A DNA stretch of 64,000 nt from NCBI RefSeq assembly GCF_024385575.1, contig NZ_JANFMV010000001.1:186001-250000 (forward strand), in the 5' to 3' direction. Within the stretch, counting starts at the first letter, position 1; every line of letters starts with the position of its first letter. A program made the translations under genes and the position numbers. Below, piece by piece: positions 46,503 through 56,646 of this stretch. Origin of the DNA: Rhizobium sp. NRK18 (lineage in GTDB: Bacteria; Pseudomonadota; Alphaproteobacteria; Rhizobiales; Rhizobiaceae). Below the pieces are notes generated by a model. That model did not search any database. It had not been told where the DNA came from and worked only from the letters and a program-made list of their open reading frames with translations.

Positions 46503-47462
46503 ATGAGCGGCTTCGACAATCCCTATGGCGGGTACGGCAATGGCGTGATGCGCGGACAGGTCAACAGCGGCACGGCGCCGGCGGGCGGTCACGTCAAGGA
46601 CACGACGACGGCCGGCTTCATGAAGGACGTCGTCGAGGAATCGCGCAACCAGCCGGTTCTGGTCGACTTCTGGGCGCCCTGGTGCGGCCCATGCAAGCAG
46701 CTGGCGCCGGTCATCGAGAAGGTCGTCGCCGAAGCCGGCGGCCGGGTCAAGCTCGTCAAGCTCAACATTGACGACCACCCCGCCATTCCCGGGCAGCTCG
46801 GCGTGCAGTCCATCCCGGCCGTGATTGCCTTCGTCGACGGTCGGCCGGTGGATGGCTTTATGGGTGCCGTTCCGGAAAGCCAGGTCCGCCAGTTTATCGA
46901 CAAGATCGCCGGACCGGAGGGCGCCGATCAGGCTGCCGAGATCGCCGGCGTGCTGGAAGAGGCCGACCAGCTTCTCGCGGATGGCGACTTCAACTCGGCC
47001 GGCCAGCTCTATGGCGCCGTCATGCAGGCCGATCCGGAGAATGCCAAGGCGATTGCCGGCATTGCTCGCTGCATGATTGCCTCCGGGCAGCAGGAGCGCG
47101 CCAGGGAGCTGCTTGACCAGATCGGCGACGAGCTTAAGGCCGATGCGGACATCCAGTCGGTGATCAAGAAGCTCGAACAGTTCGAAGAAGCGCGTAAGCT
47201 CGGCAATCCGGCGGAACTCGAGCACAAGCTGGCGCTCGATCCAGACGACCACGAATCGCGCATGAAGCTTGCCAAGATCCTGAATGTGCAGGGCAATCGC
47301 GACGAGGCAGCCGATCACCTGCTGCTGATCATGCGCAAGGACCGCACCTTCGGCGATGACGCCGCGCGCCGCCAGCTCCTGGAATTCTTCGATGCCTGGG
47401 GCATCAAGGATCCGGCGACCATCGCCGCCCGGCGCAAGCTTTCGACGATGCTGTTCTCCTGA
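46503..47462 (+). CDS. thioredoxin-TPR co-chaperone (CnoX/YbbN-like)
   Basis: This 319-residue protein has an N-terminal thioredoxin domain with the intact redox motif WCGPC (Cys61, Cys64) and a C-terminal helical TPR-like part (about residues 140-319). This is the YbbN/CnoX architecture. In E. coli the protein has SxxC and works as a chaperedoxin, whereas alphaproteobacterial forms keep CxxC and can be active thioredoxins. A glycine- and asparagine-rich 30-residue tail precedes the domain. It probably protects proteins from oxidative aggregation and hands them to GroEL. A hairpin terminator follows. Confidence 0.9.
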   Translation: MSGFDNPYGGYGNGVMRGQVNSGTAPAGGHVKDTTTAGFMKDVVEESRNQPVLVDFWAPWCGPCKQLAPVIEKVVAEAGGRVKLVKLNIDDHPAIPGQLGVQSIPAVIAFVDGRPVDGFMGAVPESQVRQFIDKIAGPEGADQAAEIAGVLEEADQLLADGDFNSAGQLYGAVMQADPENAKAIAGIARCMIASGQQERARELLDQIGDELKADADIQSVIKKLEQFEEARKLGNPAELEHKLALDPDDHESRMKLAKILNVQGNRDEAADHLLLIMRKDRTFGDDAARRQLLEFFDAWGIKDPATIAARRKLSTMLFS

Positions 47463-47474
47463 CAATGGGCGAAC

Positions 47475-47502
47475 GGGCCTGATCCGGCGGCCCTTGTTTT
47501 TT
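47475..47502 (+). terminator. terminator after the thioredoxin-TPR gene
   Basis: GGGCC and GGCCC arms around a nine-base loop are followed by TTGTTTTTT. Confidence 0.65.
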
Positions 47503-47587
47503 CATCGGCAAGGGCCATCTTTGCAGTGACACGCTGCAACGACAACAGCGTCGAGATCACACGAGGAACAGTACAGGACGTCATGCA

Positions 47588-48271
47588 ATGCATGCGGGCA
47601 ACGCACGGTATATAAAGCGCGAAGACCTTCCCGAGACGGTTCCGGTCTTCCCCCTTTCCGGCGCATTGCTATTGCCGATGGGGCAGATGCCGCTCAACAT
47701 CTTCGAGCCGCGCTATCTGTCGATGTTCGACGATGCGCTCGCCGGCTCCCGGCTGATCGGCATGGTCCAGCCGGCGCTTTGCGGCGAAGAGATCAAGGAC
47801 AAGAACAGCGACAAGCCGGACCTCTGTTCGGTCGGTTGCCTCGGCCGCATCACATCGTTTGCGGAGACGGGCGACGGGCGCTACATCGTATCGCTGACCG
47901 GCATCTGCCGCTTTCGGGTGATGGATGAAATCCAGGGCGGCCGGCCTTACCGGCGCGTCCACTGCATGCCGTTCGTTTCGGACCTTTCGATGTCGGATGA
48001 CGAGGACAAGCTGGTCGACCGCAAGGGGCTGCTGGCTGCCTTCCGCGCCTATCTCGACGCCAACAAGCTTGATGCGGATTGGGACAGCATCTCGCATGCG
48101 AGCAATCGCAGCCTCGTCAATTCCCTGTCGATGATGTCGCCGTTCGGCCCGGCGGAAAAGCAGGCGCTTCTGGAAGCGCCGGACCTGAAGACGCGGGCCG
48201 AAACCCTGATCGCCATCACCGAAATCCTGCTCGCCCGCACATGCGGCGGCGGCGATCCCCTGCTTCAATAG
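47588..48271 (+). CDS. Lon N-terminal (LAN) domain protein
   Basis: This 227-residue protein consists almost only of a LON substrate-binding domain: [34 protein letters not shown] at residues 17-50, [10 protein letters not shown], and a helical second half. There is no ATPase or protease domain, so it is not Lon itself. Proteins of this type may bind unfolded peptides or be adaptors. Seven bases separate its stop from the Trm112-like gene, and the two are probably one transcript. The exact function is unknown. Confidence 0.87.
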   Translation: MHAGNARYIKREDLPETVPVFPLSGALLLPMGQMPLNIFEPRYLSMFDDALAGSRLIGMVQPALCGEEIKDKNSDKPDLCSVGCLGRITSFAETGDGRYIVSLTGICRFRVMDEIQGGRPYRRVHCMPFVSDLSMSDDEDKLVDRKGLLAAFRAYLDANKLDADWDSISHASNRSLVNSLSMMSPFGPAEKQALLEAPDLKTRAETLIAITEILLARTCGGGDPLLQ

Positions 48272-48278
48272 GATCGAC

Positions 48279-48467
48279 ATGGCCGACAAGCTTTCCAACG
48301 TCGATCCGAAAATGCTGGAGCTTCTGGTCTGCCCGCTGACCAAGGGCAGGCTGACGTTCGACCGCCAGGCCAACGAGCTGATTTCCGAAAAGGCGAGACT
48401 TGCCTATCCTGTCCGCGATGGCATTCCGATCATGCTGGTATCGGAAGCCCGGACGATCGAGGACTAG
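48279..48467 (+). CDS. Trm112-family protein (YcaR-like)
   Basis: This 62-residue protein matches the small Trm112/YcaR family: [17 protein letters not shown], followed by [26 protein letters not shown]. Eukaryotic Trm112 activates methyltransferases. Bacterial members are poorly characterised and often lie next to lpxK or kdsB; here the neighbour is the Lon-N protein. Only one cysteine is present, so zinc binding like that of yeast Trm112 is unlikely. It is full length for the bacterial family. It converges with the UbiH-type gene, with five bases between the ends. Confidence 0.9.
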   Translation: MADKLSNVDPKMLELLVCPLTKGRLTFDRQANELISEKARLAYPVRDGIPIMLVSEARTIED

Positions 48468-48472
48468 CGACC

Positions 48473-49687
48473 TCAGATGGGCTCGCCGACCAGGAGGCGG
48501 GGATTGCCCTTCTCGTTGACGCCGGCGGCCTGGCCGATCAAATAGTTTTTGACCATAGGCATGCGTTCGACCAGTCCGAGACCGAAGTCGCGGGCGATGC
48601 GCACCGGGGCTATGTCGTTGGAGAACAGGCGGTTCAGGACGTCGGTGGTAACTCCCATGCGGAACGTGTCGAAACGGCGCCACGTCTGATAGCGCTCCAG
48701 CACGTTAACCGAGCCAATATCGAGACCCAGCCTCGAGGCTTCGACAACGGTTTCCGCCAGCGCTGCGACGTCCTTGAAGCCGAGATTCAGGCCCTGGCCG
48801 GAAATCGGATGGATGCCATGAGCGGCGTCGCCGGCAAGTGCCAGACGCGGTGCGATGAACGAACGGGCGAGCGTCAGTCCAAGAGGAAAGGCCTTCTTGT
48901 CGCCGACGACCTTGAGCGCGCCGAGCTTGTGGCCGAAGCGGCGCTCCAGTTCTTCTTCGAAAAGGAAATCATCCGACGCCACCAGCCGGTTGGCGTCATC
49001 CGTCCGCTCGGTCCAGACCAATGAGGAGCGGTTGTTCTTCAGCGGCAGGATGGCGAAGGGGCCGGCGGGCAGGAAATGCTCCTCCGCGCATCCATTGTGC
49101 GGACGCTCGTGCTCGACCGTGGTGACGATGCCGGACTGGCCGTAATCCCAGCGCACGATCTTGATACCGGCCATGTCCCGGAGCTTCGAACGGGCGCCGT
49201 CGCAGGCGACCAGAAGCCGACTTTTGAGCTCCTGCCCATCGCTCAACTGAACCGTGATGTCGGCATCGCCGTTCTGGAACGAGGCGACGGTGGTGCCGTA
49301 GATGACGGAAATGTCCAGCCGCTCGCAGGCTTTCAGCAGCGCGCCGACCATCACCTTGTTGGGGATCATGTGTGCGAACGGGCGACCCTTCTCGACGTCG
49401 CCGTCAAAGGTGAGAAATACCGGGCGCACCGGATCGCCGGTCTTCGAATCGGTGACGATCATCTTCTCGATCGGCTGGGCTTCCGGCTCGATATCGCCCC
49501 AGACGCCGAACACTTCCAGCATGTGCGATGCCGCGGCGATGATGGCCGAGGCGCGCTCTTCCTTCTGCCAGACGCCGGGCGGCGCCGCCTCGATGACCTT
49601 GATCGCGAGGTTGGGGGCCGCCTGCTTGATTGCCACAGCAACGGAAAGCCCTACATAGCCACCACCTGCGATCACGATATCCAGCAT
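48473..49687 (-). CDS. UbiH/UbiF-family FAD-dependent monooxygenase
   Basis: This 404-residue flavoprotein has the N-terminal dinucleotide motif IVIAGGGYVGLSVAVAI, VACDGARSKLRD (DG motif), and the FAD-binding GDAAHGIHPISGQGLNLGFKD typical of ubiquinone-biosynthesis hydroxylases. It probably adds one hydroxyl group to the ubiquinone ring precursor. Which position is not decidable: UbiH, UbiF, UbiI and UbiL are close relatives, and alphaproteobacteria often use UbiL. The ATG at 49687 gives normal length. It is divergent from tesB. Confidence 0.88.
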   Translation of the reverse strand: MLDIVIAGGGYVGLSVAVAIKQAAPNLAIKVIEAAPPGVWQKEERASAIIAAASHMLEVFGVWGDIEPEAQPIEKMIVTDSKTGDPVRPVFLTFDGDVEKGRPFAHMIPNKVMVGALLKACERLDISVIYGTTVASFQNGDADITVQLSDGQELKSRLLVACDGARSKLRDMAGIKIVRWDYGQSGIVTTVEHERPHNGCAEEHFLPAGPFAILPLKNNRSSLVWTERTDDANRLVASDDFLFEEELERRFGHKLGALKVVGDKKAFPLGLTLARSFIAPRLALAGDAAHGIHPISGQGLNLGFKDVAALAETVVEASRLGLDIGSVNVLERYQTWRRFDTFRMGVTTDVLNRLFSNDIAPVRIARDFGLGLVERMPMVKNYLIGQAAGVNEKGNPRLLVGEPI

Positions 49688-49769
49688 CGGTCTGCTCCTC
49701 TTGAGAATGCGTTGCTGTCTTATATAGATGAAACCCGTAGAAGTTCCTATTGCATGGAGACGATCCAAA

Positions 49770-50654
49770 ATGTCGCGAGATGACGAGAAACCCACGGCGA
49801 TGGAAACCCTGATCGCGACGCTGGATCTCGAAAAGCTCGAGGAAAACCTGTTTCGCGGCAGCAGCCCCCAGGTCGGCTGGCAAAGGGTGTTCGGCGGCCA
49901 AGTGATCGGCCAGGCGCTGATGGCGGCGCAGCGCACGGTGCCGGACAACCGGTTCGTTCACTCGCTGCACGCCTATTTCATGCGCCCCGGCGATCCGTCG
50001 GTGCCGATAGTCTACCAGGTGGAGCGGCCGCTCGACGGCGCAAGCTTCGTCAACCGCCGGGTGCTGGCGGTCCAGCACGGCAAGCCGATCTTCTCCATGT
50101 CGGCCTCGTTCCACATCGATGAGCCGGGATTCGATCACCAGTTCCACATGCCCCAGGTCACGCAGCCGGAAGACCTCATCGCCGAACAGCAGTTCAAGGA
50201 ACTCTATCTCGATCAGGCGCCGGAGCCGGTGCGGCGCTACTGGGCGCGCGAACGGCCGATCGAACTGAGGCCGGTGTCGCTCAAGCACTACATTTCCAAG
50301 GAGAAGCTGTCGCCTTTCCAGGATGTCTGGGTCCGGGCCACCGGACCGGTGCCGAACAAGCGGCATTTCCAGGCGGCGGTGCTCGCCTATCTTTCCGACA
50401 TGACGCTGCTCGATACGTCGCTGTTTCCCTACGGCGTTTCGGTCTTCGATCCGTCCGTGCAGGCCGCGAGCCTCGATCATGCCATGTGGTTTCACCGCCC
50501 GTGCACACTCGACGACTGGCTTCTCTATGTCGAAGACAGTCCTTCGGCCTTCGGCGCCCGCGGCATGACGCGGGGCAGTCTCTATAGCCGCGACGGAACT
50601 CTGATCGCTTCCGTCGCCCAGGAAGGTCTCATTCGCCGCAGGGCACAGGCCTGA
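49770..50654 (+). CDS. tesB: acyl-CoA thioesterase II
   Basis: TesB hydrolyses a broad range of acyl-CoAs and has a double hot-dog fold. The 294-residue protein has LEENLFRGSSPQVGWQRVFGGQVIGQAL at the N-terminus, VHSLHAYFMRPGD, and SLDHAMWFHRP and SPSAFGARGMTRGSLYSRDGTLIASVAQEGL at the C-terminus, the family hallmark segments. The ATG at 49770 follows GGAGA at nine bases. It is divergent from the UbiH-type gene with 82 bases between the starts. It may supply 3-hydroxy acids or prevent CoA sequestration. Confidence 0.95.
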   Translation: MSRDDEKPTAMETLIATLDLEKLEENLFRGSSPQVGWQRVFGGQVIGQALMAAQRTVPDNRFVHSLHAYFMRPGDPSVPIVYQVERPLDGASFVNRRVLAVQHGKPIFSMSASFHIDEPGFDHQFHMPQVTQPEDLIAEQQFKELYLDQAPEPVRRYWARERPIELRPVSLKHYISKEKLSPFQDVWVRATGPVPNKRHFQAAVLAYLSDMTLLDTSLFPYGVSVFDPSVQAASLDHAMWFHRPCTLDDWLLYVEDSPSAFGARGMTRGSLYSRDGTLIASVAQEGLIRRRAQA

Positions 50655-51415
<761 letters not shown>

Positions 51416-51443
51416 GTTACGGCCACAAGGGGGTTTTCTCACT

Positions 51444-52784
51444 ATGTCGTTTTCCAAAATTTCTTCCATTCTCGGCCGTGTAAGCCTTGCTTCCGCCGCC
51501 CTTCTTGCGCCCGTCGTAGCCGTTGCCCAGGATGCCGCAGCCGCCGCTCCCGTTCCGGACAAGGGCGACACCGCCTTCATGTTCCTCAGCACCCTGCTCG
51601 TGCTGTTCATGATCATTCCGGGCCTCGCCCTGTTCTATGGCGGCCTGCTGCGCACCAAGAACATGCTGTCCATGCTCATGCAGTGCACGGTCGTCGCCTG
51701 CACGGTCATGATCATCTGGGTTCTCTACGGCTATTCGTTCGCTTTCGGCGGCGGCACCAGCGCCTTCTGGGGCGGCACCGCCAAGATGTTCCTCGCCGGC
51801 GTGACGCCGGAGACGACGTCTGCGACCTTCTCGGACGCGGTCATTCCGGAATACATCTTCATGCTGTTCCAGATGACCTTCGCAGCCATCACCCCGGCCC
51901 TGATCCTCGGCGCCTTTGCTGAGCGCATTAAGTTCGGCGCTGCCGTTCTGTTCTGCGCCCTGTGGGTCACCTTCGTATACTTCCCGGTCGCCCACATGGT
52001 CTGGGACGGCTCGGGCCTGATCTTCAACGTCGGCGCTCTCGACTTCGCCGGCGGTACGGTCGTTCACATCAACGCCGGCGTTGCCGGTCTGATCGGCGCC
52101 CTGATGATCGGCAAGCGCGAAGGCCTCGGCCGCGACATGATGGCTCCGCACTCGCTGACGATGACCTTCATCGGCGCTGCCATGCTGTGGTTCGGCTGGT
52201 TCGGCTTCAACGCCGGCTCCAACCTCGAAGCTTCGGGCGGTGCGATGCTCGCTGCCGTCAACACCTTCGTCGCCACGGCAACCGCAACGCTCTCCTGGTC
52301 GCTCGTCGAAAAGATGACCCGCGGCAAGGCTTCGATGCTGGGCGCAGCGTCCGGCATGATCGCCGGCCTCGTTGCCGTCACCCCGGCTTGCGGCACCATC
52401 GGCCCGATGGGTGCGATCGTCCTCGGCGCGCTGGTTTCTCCGCTCTGCTACTTCTTCGTATCGGTTGTGAAGAACAAGTTCGGCTATGACGACACCGCAG
52501 ACGTCTTCGGCGTCCACGGCGTTGGCGGCATGTTCGGTGCGCTTGCAACCGGCGTCCTGACCTCGTCGGCTCTCGGCGGCGTTGGTTATGCCGACGGCGT
52601 CACCATGGGCGGCCAGCTTTACTCCCAGGCGTTCGGCGTCGTCGTCACGATCCTGTGGACGGGTATCGGCTCTGCCGTCCTGTTCAAGATCACCGATATC
52701 GTAATCGGCCTGCGCGTAGCACCGGAAGCAGAGCGCGAAGGTCTCGACCTCTCGTCGCACGGCGAAGCAGCCTATCACTCCTAA
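51444..52784 (+). CDS. amtB: ammonium transporter AmtB
   Basis: This 446-residue protein starts with a cleavable signal peptide (to about residue 28, VVAVAQDA) and has 11 membrane helices. The Amt signatures are present: DFAGGTVVHINAGVAGL, FNAGSNLEASGG, and the pore histidines in AHMVWDGSG and DVFGVHGVGGMFGAL. It conducts ammonium or ammonia and is gated by GlnK encoded 28 bases upstream. Two terminator-like hairpins follow at 52792-52818 and 52862-52895. It is full length and intact. Confidence 0.97.
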   Translation: MSFSKISSILGRVSLASAALLAPVVAVAQDAAAAAPVPDKGDTAFMFLSTLLVLFMIIPGLALFYGGLLRTKNMLSMLMQCTVVACTVMIIWVLYGYSFAFGGGTSAFWGGTAKMFLAGVTPETTSATFSDAVIPEYIFMLFQMTFAAITPALILGAFAERIKFGAAVLFCALWVTFVYFPVAHMVWDGSGLIFNVGALDFAGGTVVHINAGVAGLIGALMIGKREGLGRDMMAPHSLTMTFIGAAMLWFGWFGFNAGSNLEASGGAMLAAVNTFVATATATLSWSLVEKMTRGKASMLGAASGMIAGLVAVTPACGTIGPMGAIVLGALVSPLCYFFVSVVKNKFGYDDTADVFGVHGVGGMFGALATGVLTSSALGGVGYADGVTMGGQLYSQAFGVVVTILWTGIGSAVLFKITDIVIGLRVAPEAEREGLDLSSHGEAAYHS

Positions 52785-52861
52785 TGCCTGGACGGCGCGG
52801 CCTTGGCCGCGCCGTCTGCACATCTGCAATAAGCGGTTCCGGTTCACCCGGAGCTTCCTTG

Positions 52862-52895
52862 CCCGGGCCTCTAATAAAGGTCCGGGTCTTTTTTT
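52862..52895 (+). terminator. terminator after amtB
   Basis: Arms CCCGGGCCT and AGGTCCGGG (one mismatch) with an eight-base loop are followed by TCTTTTTTT. A second hairpin without a T-run (ACGGCGCGGCC / CCGCGCCGT, 52796-52816) lies just upstream. Confidence 0.85.
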
Positions 52896-52922
52896 GCCCT
52901 CCGGCTCGCCTCGCATGCATGG

Positions 52923-52937
52923 TTAATGTCGCATTAA
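52923..52937. promoter_or_regulatory. CtrA-type binding site upstream of ftsK
   Basis: TTAATGTCGCATTAA is a perfect TTAA-N7-TTAA, the CtrA consensus, followed by C (TTAAC). It sits in a GGTTAAT / ATTAACC inverted repeat and lies 142 bases upstream of ftsK. Confidence 0.65.
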
Positions 52938-53079
52938 CCGCCGTGGTTTACGGTCCCTATCATATCCCGGAATCCGGGCTGGGGTCTCGAGATCGTGCCG
53001 TCGCCGCCGCAACCATGCGGACCGCCATAGGCATGCTCGCCCCCACCCGACCGTTTTTGAGTAAAAGTGGATTGTAGGT

Positions 53080-55788
53080 ATGGGCAGAAGCACTTCGGCA
53101 GCAATGGACAGTCGCGCGGATCGGTTTTCCCTCTCCGGGTTCGCCCTGCGGCAGGTGAAGACCTTTGCCGGGCTCGGCATCTTCATCGCGCTGGCACTGG
53201 CGGTCGCCGCGCTGGCGACATGGAACGTGGACGATCCAAGCCTGTCCTATGCGACTGATAACCGGCCGACGAATATTCTCGGTTCCATGGGTGCGGTGTT
53301 CGCCGATCTGGTCATGCAGTCCCTCGGCCTTGCCAGCGTCTTCGCCCTGCTGCCGGTACTCTCCTGGTCGCTGGCGCTGATCGCCGGCCGTCCGGTCAAT
53401 CGCGTTCCGGCTCGCGTCATCGCCTGGATTGTCGGCTCCATTCTGGTTGCCGCAGTCGTCGGCTGCTTCCCGGCGCCGGTCACCTGGCCCATTCCCAACG
53501 GAACCGGCGGCTTCCTCGGCGACATGATCCTGCGTTTCCCTGCCTTGTTCGTTGGAAGCTATCCGACCGGCACCTTCGCCATGGTGCTCGCCACCATCTT
53601 TGCGGTACCGGCCCTGTGGCTCTATGCCTTTGCCGCCGGCTTCGTCGGCAAGGAAGCCCCGGTCCGCGAAGAGCGTGTCGAAATGCCGAGCGCCAAGCCG
53701 CAGGCACGGACCATCGCCCAGAGCAGCCTCGACGACGACGAGGATGAAGACGACGACCGCGAAGGAACGGGTCTTCTGGCGCTCGGAGCGCTCGCCCACT
53801 ATGCCTACACCGTCCGCGCCTGGTTCTCCCGCCGCCTTGGCATGAAGTTCCGCCGCGGCGGCTCCACCTTCGATCCGGGTGAGCCCTACGACTTCAACGA
53901 CGAGGAATTCGCGACGCTGAACGCGCCGCCGGTCGTCGAGCCCGAAGTGCGCGGCGGCTTCGACCGCCGCGAACCGGAACTCGACGCTGGATATGTCCCA
54001 GCAGCACGCCAGGTGGTGTCCGCGCCGTCGATCTCGGTCGATGACGAGGACGAGTATGACGACGATCCGCCGTTCGATGTGGAGCCGCAGCGGGTGGCGC
54101 CGCGCATCCAGTCCCAGCCGGCGCCTTCGCCCGCCCGCGTTGCTCCGGCGACACCTGCCGCCGCCGCTCCCTCCGTTGCCCGTGTTGTTGCGCCTGCCGC
54201 CGCACCGAAGCCCGGCAACCGCCTGGTGCGCGAGGCACAGCGTTCCTTCATCGATGCGGACGGCTTCCAGCTGCCGAGCGTCCATCTTCTGGCCGAGCCG
54301 AAGAGCATAGCGCGCGATGTGACGCTTTCTCCCGAAGCGCTGGAACAGAATGCCCGCATGCTGGAAGGCGTGCTGGAAGACTTCGGCGTCAAGGGCGAGA
54401 TCATCCACGTTCGCCCCGGCCCCGTCGTCACGCTCTATGAACTGGAGCCGGCGCCCGGCATCAAGTCGTCGCGCGTCATCGGCCTCGCCGACGACATTGC
54501 CCGCTCGATGAGCGCGATCTCGGCCCGTGTCGCCGTCGTTCCGGGCCGCAATGCGATCGGCATCGAACTGCCGAACCAGAAGCGCGAAACGGTGTATCTG
54601 CGTGAACTGATCGCCAGCCGCGATTTCGAAAGCAGCAAGGCGAAGCTCGCCATGGCGCTCGGCAAGACGATCGGCGGCGAAAGTGTCATCGCCGACCTCG
54701 CAAAGATGCCGCACCTGCTCGTTGCCGGTACCACCGGCTCCGGCAAGTCCGTTGCCATCAACACCATGATCCTGTCGCTGCTCTACCGCATGTCGCCGGA
54801 ACAGTGCCGGTTGATCATGATCGACCCGAAGATGCTGGAACTCTCCGTCTATGACGGCATTCCGCATCTGCTGTCGCCGGTGGTTACCGATCCGAAGAAG
54901 GCGGTCGTCGCGCTGAAATGGACCGTGCGGGAGATGGAAGACCGCTACAAGAAGATGTCCAAGATCGGCGTGCGCAATATCGATGGCTTCAACAGCCGCG
55001 TCGAGCAGGCGCTGGCCAAGGGCGAGCAGATTACCCGCACCGTGCAGACCGGCTTCGATCGCGAAACGGGCGAGGCGATCTATGAGACGGAAGAGTTCGA
55101 CCTGCAGCCCATGCCCTATATCGTGGTTATCATCGACGAAATGGCCGACCTGATGATGGTCGCCGGCAAGGATATCGAAGGCGCGGTGCAGCGTCTGGCG
55201 CAGATGGCGCGTGCCGCCGGCATTCACGTCGTCATGGCGACGCAGCGTCCGTCGGTCGACGTCATCACCGGTACGATCAAGGCGAACTTCCCGACCCGCA
55301 TCTCCTTCCAGGTGACGTCGAAGATCGACAGTCGCACCATTCTCGGAGAACAGGGTGCCGAACAGCTGCTCGGCATGGGCGACATGCTCTACATGGCCGG
55401 CGGCGGCCGCATCCAGCGTGTCCACGGCCCGTTCGTCTCGGACACCGAAGTCGAGGAGATCGTCGGCTATCTGAAGACGCAGGGCGCTCCGGAATACCTC
55501 GATGCCATCACTGCCGACGACGAAGATGACGATCAGGGTGGCGGTCCGTCCGGTACGTCCAACCTCGCCGATTCGGACGATCCCTACGATCAGGCGGTCG
55601 CCATCGTTCTCCGCGACGGCAAGGCCTCGACGTCCTACGTCCAGCGGCGACTGGGCATCGGCTACAACCGCGCCGCATCGCTGATCGAGCGCATGGAGCA
55701 GGAGGGCATCATCGGTCCGGCGAACCACGCCGGCAAGCGTGAGATCCTGGTGCCGACGGAGCGGGATATCATCGAAGGCCACAACTGA
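53080..55788 (+). CDS. ftsK: DNA translocase FtsK
   Basis: FtsK is an inner-membrane septal protein that pumps chromosomal DNA and activates XerCD at dif. The 902-residue protein has about four N-terminal membrane helices (residues 28-190), a proline- and acid-rich linker (to about 410) and the C-terminal motor. The motor carries Walker [12 protein letters not shown] (GTTGSGKS, 550-557), Walker [16 protein letters not shown], and the winged-helix gamma domain ([22 protein letters not shown]). The ATG at 53080 follows GTAGGT. A CtrA-type site lies upstream, consistent with cell-cycle control. It is full length for alphaproteobacteria, where the linker is short. Confidence 0.97.
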   Translation: MGRSTSAAMDSRADRFSLSGFALRQVKTFAGLGIFIALALAVAALATWNVDDPSLSYATDNRPTNILGSMGAVFADLVMQSLGLASVFALLPVLSWSLALIAGRPVNRVPARVIAWIVGSILVAAVVGCFPAPVTWPIPNGTGGFLGDMILRFPALFVGSYPTGTFAMVLATIFAVPALWLYAFAAGFVGKEAPVREERVEMPSAKPQARTIAQSSLDDDEDEDDDREGTGLLALGALAHYAYTVRAWFSRRLGMKFRRGGSTFDPGEPYDFNDEEFATLNAPPVVEPEVRGGFDRREPELDAGYVPAARQVVSAPSISVDDEDEYDDDPPFDVEPQRVAPRIQSQPAPSPARVAPATPAAAAPSVARVVAPAAAPKPGNRLVREAQRSFIDADGFQLPSVHLLAEPKSIARDVTLSPEALEQNARMLEGVLEDFGVKGEIIHVRPGPVVTLYELEPAPGIKSSRVIGLADDIARSMSAISARVAVVPGRNAIGIELPNQKRETVYLRELIASRDFESSKAKLAMALGKTIGGESVIADLAKMPHLLVAGTTGSGKSVAINTMILSLLYRMSPEQCRLIMIDPKMLELSVYDGIPHLLSPVVTDPKKAVVALKWTVREMEDRYKKMSKIGVRNIDGFNSRVEQALAKGEQITRTVQTGFDRETGEAIYETEEFDLQPMPYIVVIIDEMADLMMVAGKDIEGAVQRLAQMARAAGIHVVMATQRPSVDVITGTIKANFPTRISFQVTSKIDSRTILGEQGAEQLLGMGDMLYMAGGGRIQRVHGPFVSDTEVEEIVGYLKTQGAPEYLDAITADDEDDDQGGGPSGTSNLADSDDPYDQAVAIVLRDGKASTSYVQRRLGIGYNRAASLIERMEQEGIIGPANHAGKREILVPTERDIIEGHN

Positions 55789-55882
55789 TCGCGGACACGA
55801 AAAGGTGAGGCGGGCGCCTTGCCGATGTCACGAAGAAGCCTAGTTTCGTTGGCAAACGGTGGGTCTGTGCAAGGAAAACGAT

Positions 55883-56521
55883 ATGAAAAACACAAAAAGT
55901 CTTCCGGATTATAGTCTTACCCGGCGTCAGTTCGCAGGAAGCCTGGCCGCTGCTGCCGTGCTGGCGTCTGTCCGTCCGACCTTCGCTGCGACGGCGGACG
56001 AAGCCTCCGCCCAGAAGATCGCCGATCATTTTTCTTCCGTCAAAACTATGATGGGCGAATTCGTGCAGTTCGGCCCGCGCGGCGACCAGACCGGCGGCAA
56101 GTTCTATATCGAGCGTCCGGGCAAGCTCAGGTTCAACTATGCCGACCCGTCGCCGATGCGCGTCATTTCCGATGGCAAGGCAGTTGTCATAGGCAACATG
56201 AAGCTTGGCACATGGGAGCTCTATCCGCTCTCGAAGACCCCGCTCAGCCTGCTGCTCGCCGATCACATCGACCTGTCCGACGACATGGTCCGAGGTGTGA
56301 AGACGGAAAAGGACCTGACGACGATCGTCATGGGCAACAAGACCGTCTTCGGCGATTCGACGATCACCATGATGTTCGATCCCAAGACCTACGACCTGCG
56401 TCAGTGGACGATCCGCGACGCGCAGGGCAAGGACACGACGGTGATGATCATCAATGTCCAGACCGGTGTCGATTTCGGCCGGCGGGTATTCGAGATTCCC
56501 TATGACGAGGTTCGTCGCTGA
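55883..56521 (+). CDS. lolA: outer-membrane lipoprotein carrier protein LolA
   Basis: LolA shuttles lipoproteins across the periplasm. The 212-residue protein has FYIERPGKLRFNYADPSPMRVISDGKAVVIGN and the beta-sheet repeat TITMMFDPKTYDLRQWTIRDAQGKDTTV typical of LolA. Its signal sequence begins with LTRRQFAGSLAAAAVLA, a twin-arginine-like RRxF motif, so export could be by Tat rather than Sec. The ATG at 55883 is preferred; a TTG at 55859 is possible. It lies between ftsK and xth, the usual alphaproteobacterial neighbourhood. Confidence 0.9.
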   Translation: MKNTKSLPDYSLTRRQFAGSLAAAAVLASVRPTFAATADEASAQKIADHFSSVKTMMGEFVQFGPRGDQTGGKFYIERPGKLRFNYADPSPMRVISDGKAVVIGNMKLGTWELYPLSKTPLSLLLADHIDLSDDMVRGVKTEKDLTTIVMGNKTVFGDSTITMMFDPKTYDLRQWTIRDAQGKDTTVMIINVQTGVDFGRRVFEIPYDEVRR

Positions 56522-56558
56522 TCGCTGCGCGGTTTCGACGACGCCCCTGTGGATAAGA

Positions 56559-56590
56559 GGCGGTGCGCCACATGGCTGCACCGCCTTTTC
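56559..56590 (+). terminator. terminator after lolA
   Basis: Perfect arms GGCGGTGC and GCACCGCC around an 11-base loop are followed by TTTTCTG. Confidence 0.85.
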
Positions 56591-56646
56591 TGTTCAAGGC
56601 CGGCAAATTTGCCTAAACCGTTGGGACAATCCGACGAGGCCTGCCC

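Noticed and set aside
52960..55782. 940-residue open frame antisense to ftsK
   Set aside because: It mirrors the ftsK codon pattern, has no recognisable domain, and overlaps a complete FtsK with all motor motifs.
56548..56556. DnaA box TGTGGATAA between lolA and its terminator
   Set aside because: It is a perfect 9-mer but a single isolated copy; an origin or DnaA-regulated promoter would need several boxes and the position is 3' of lolA.
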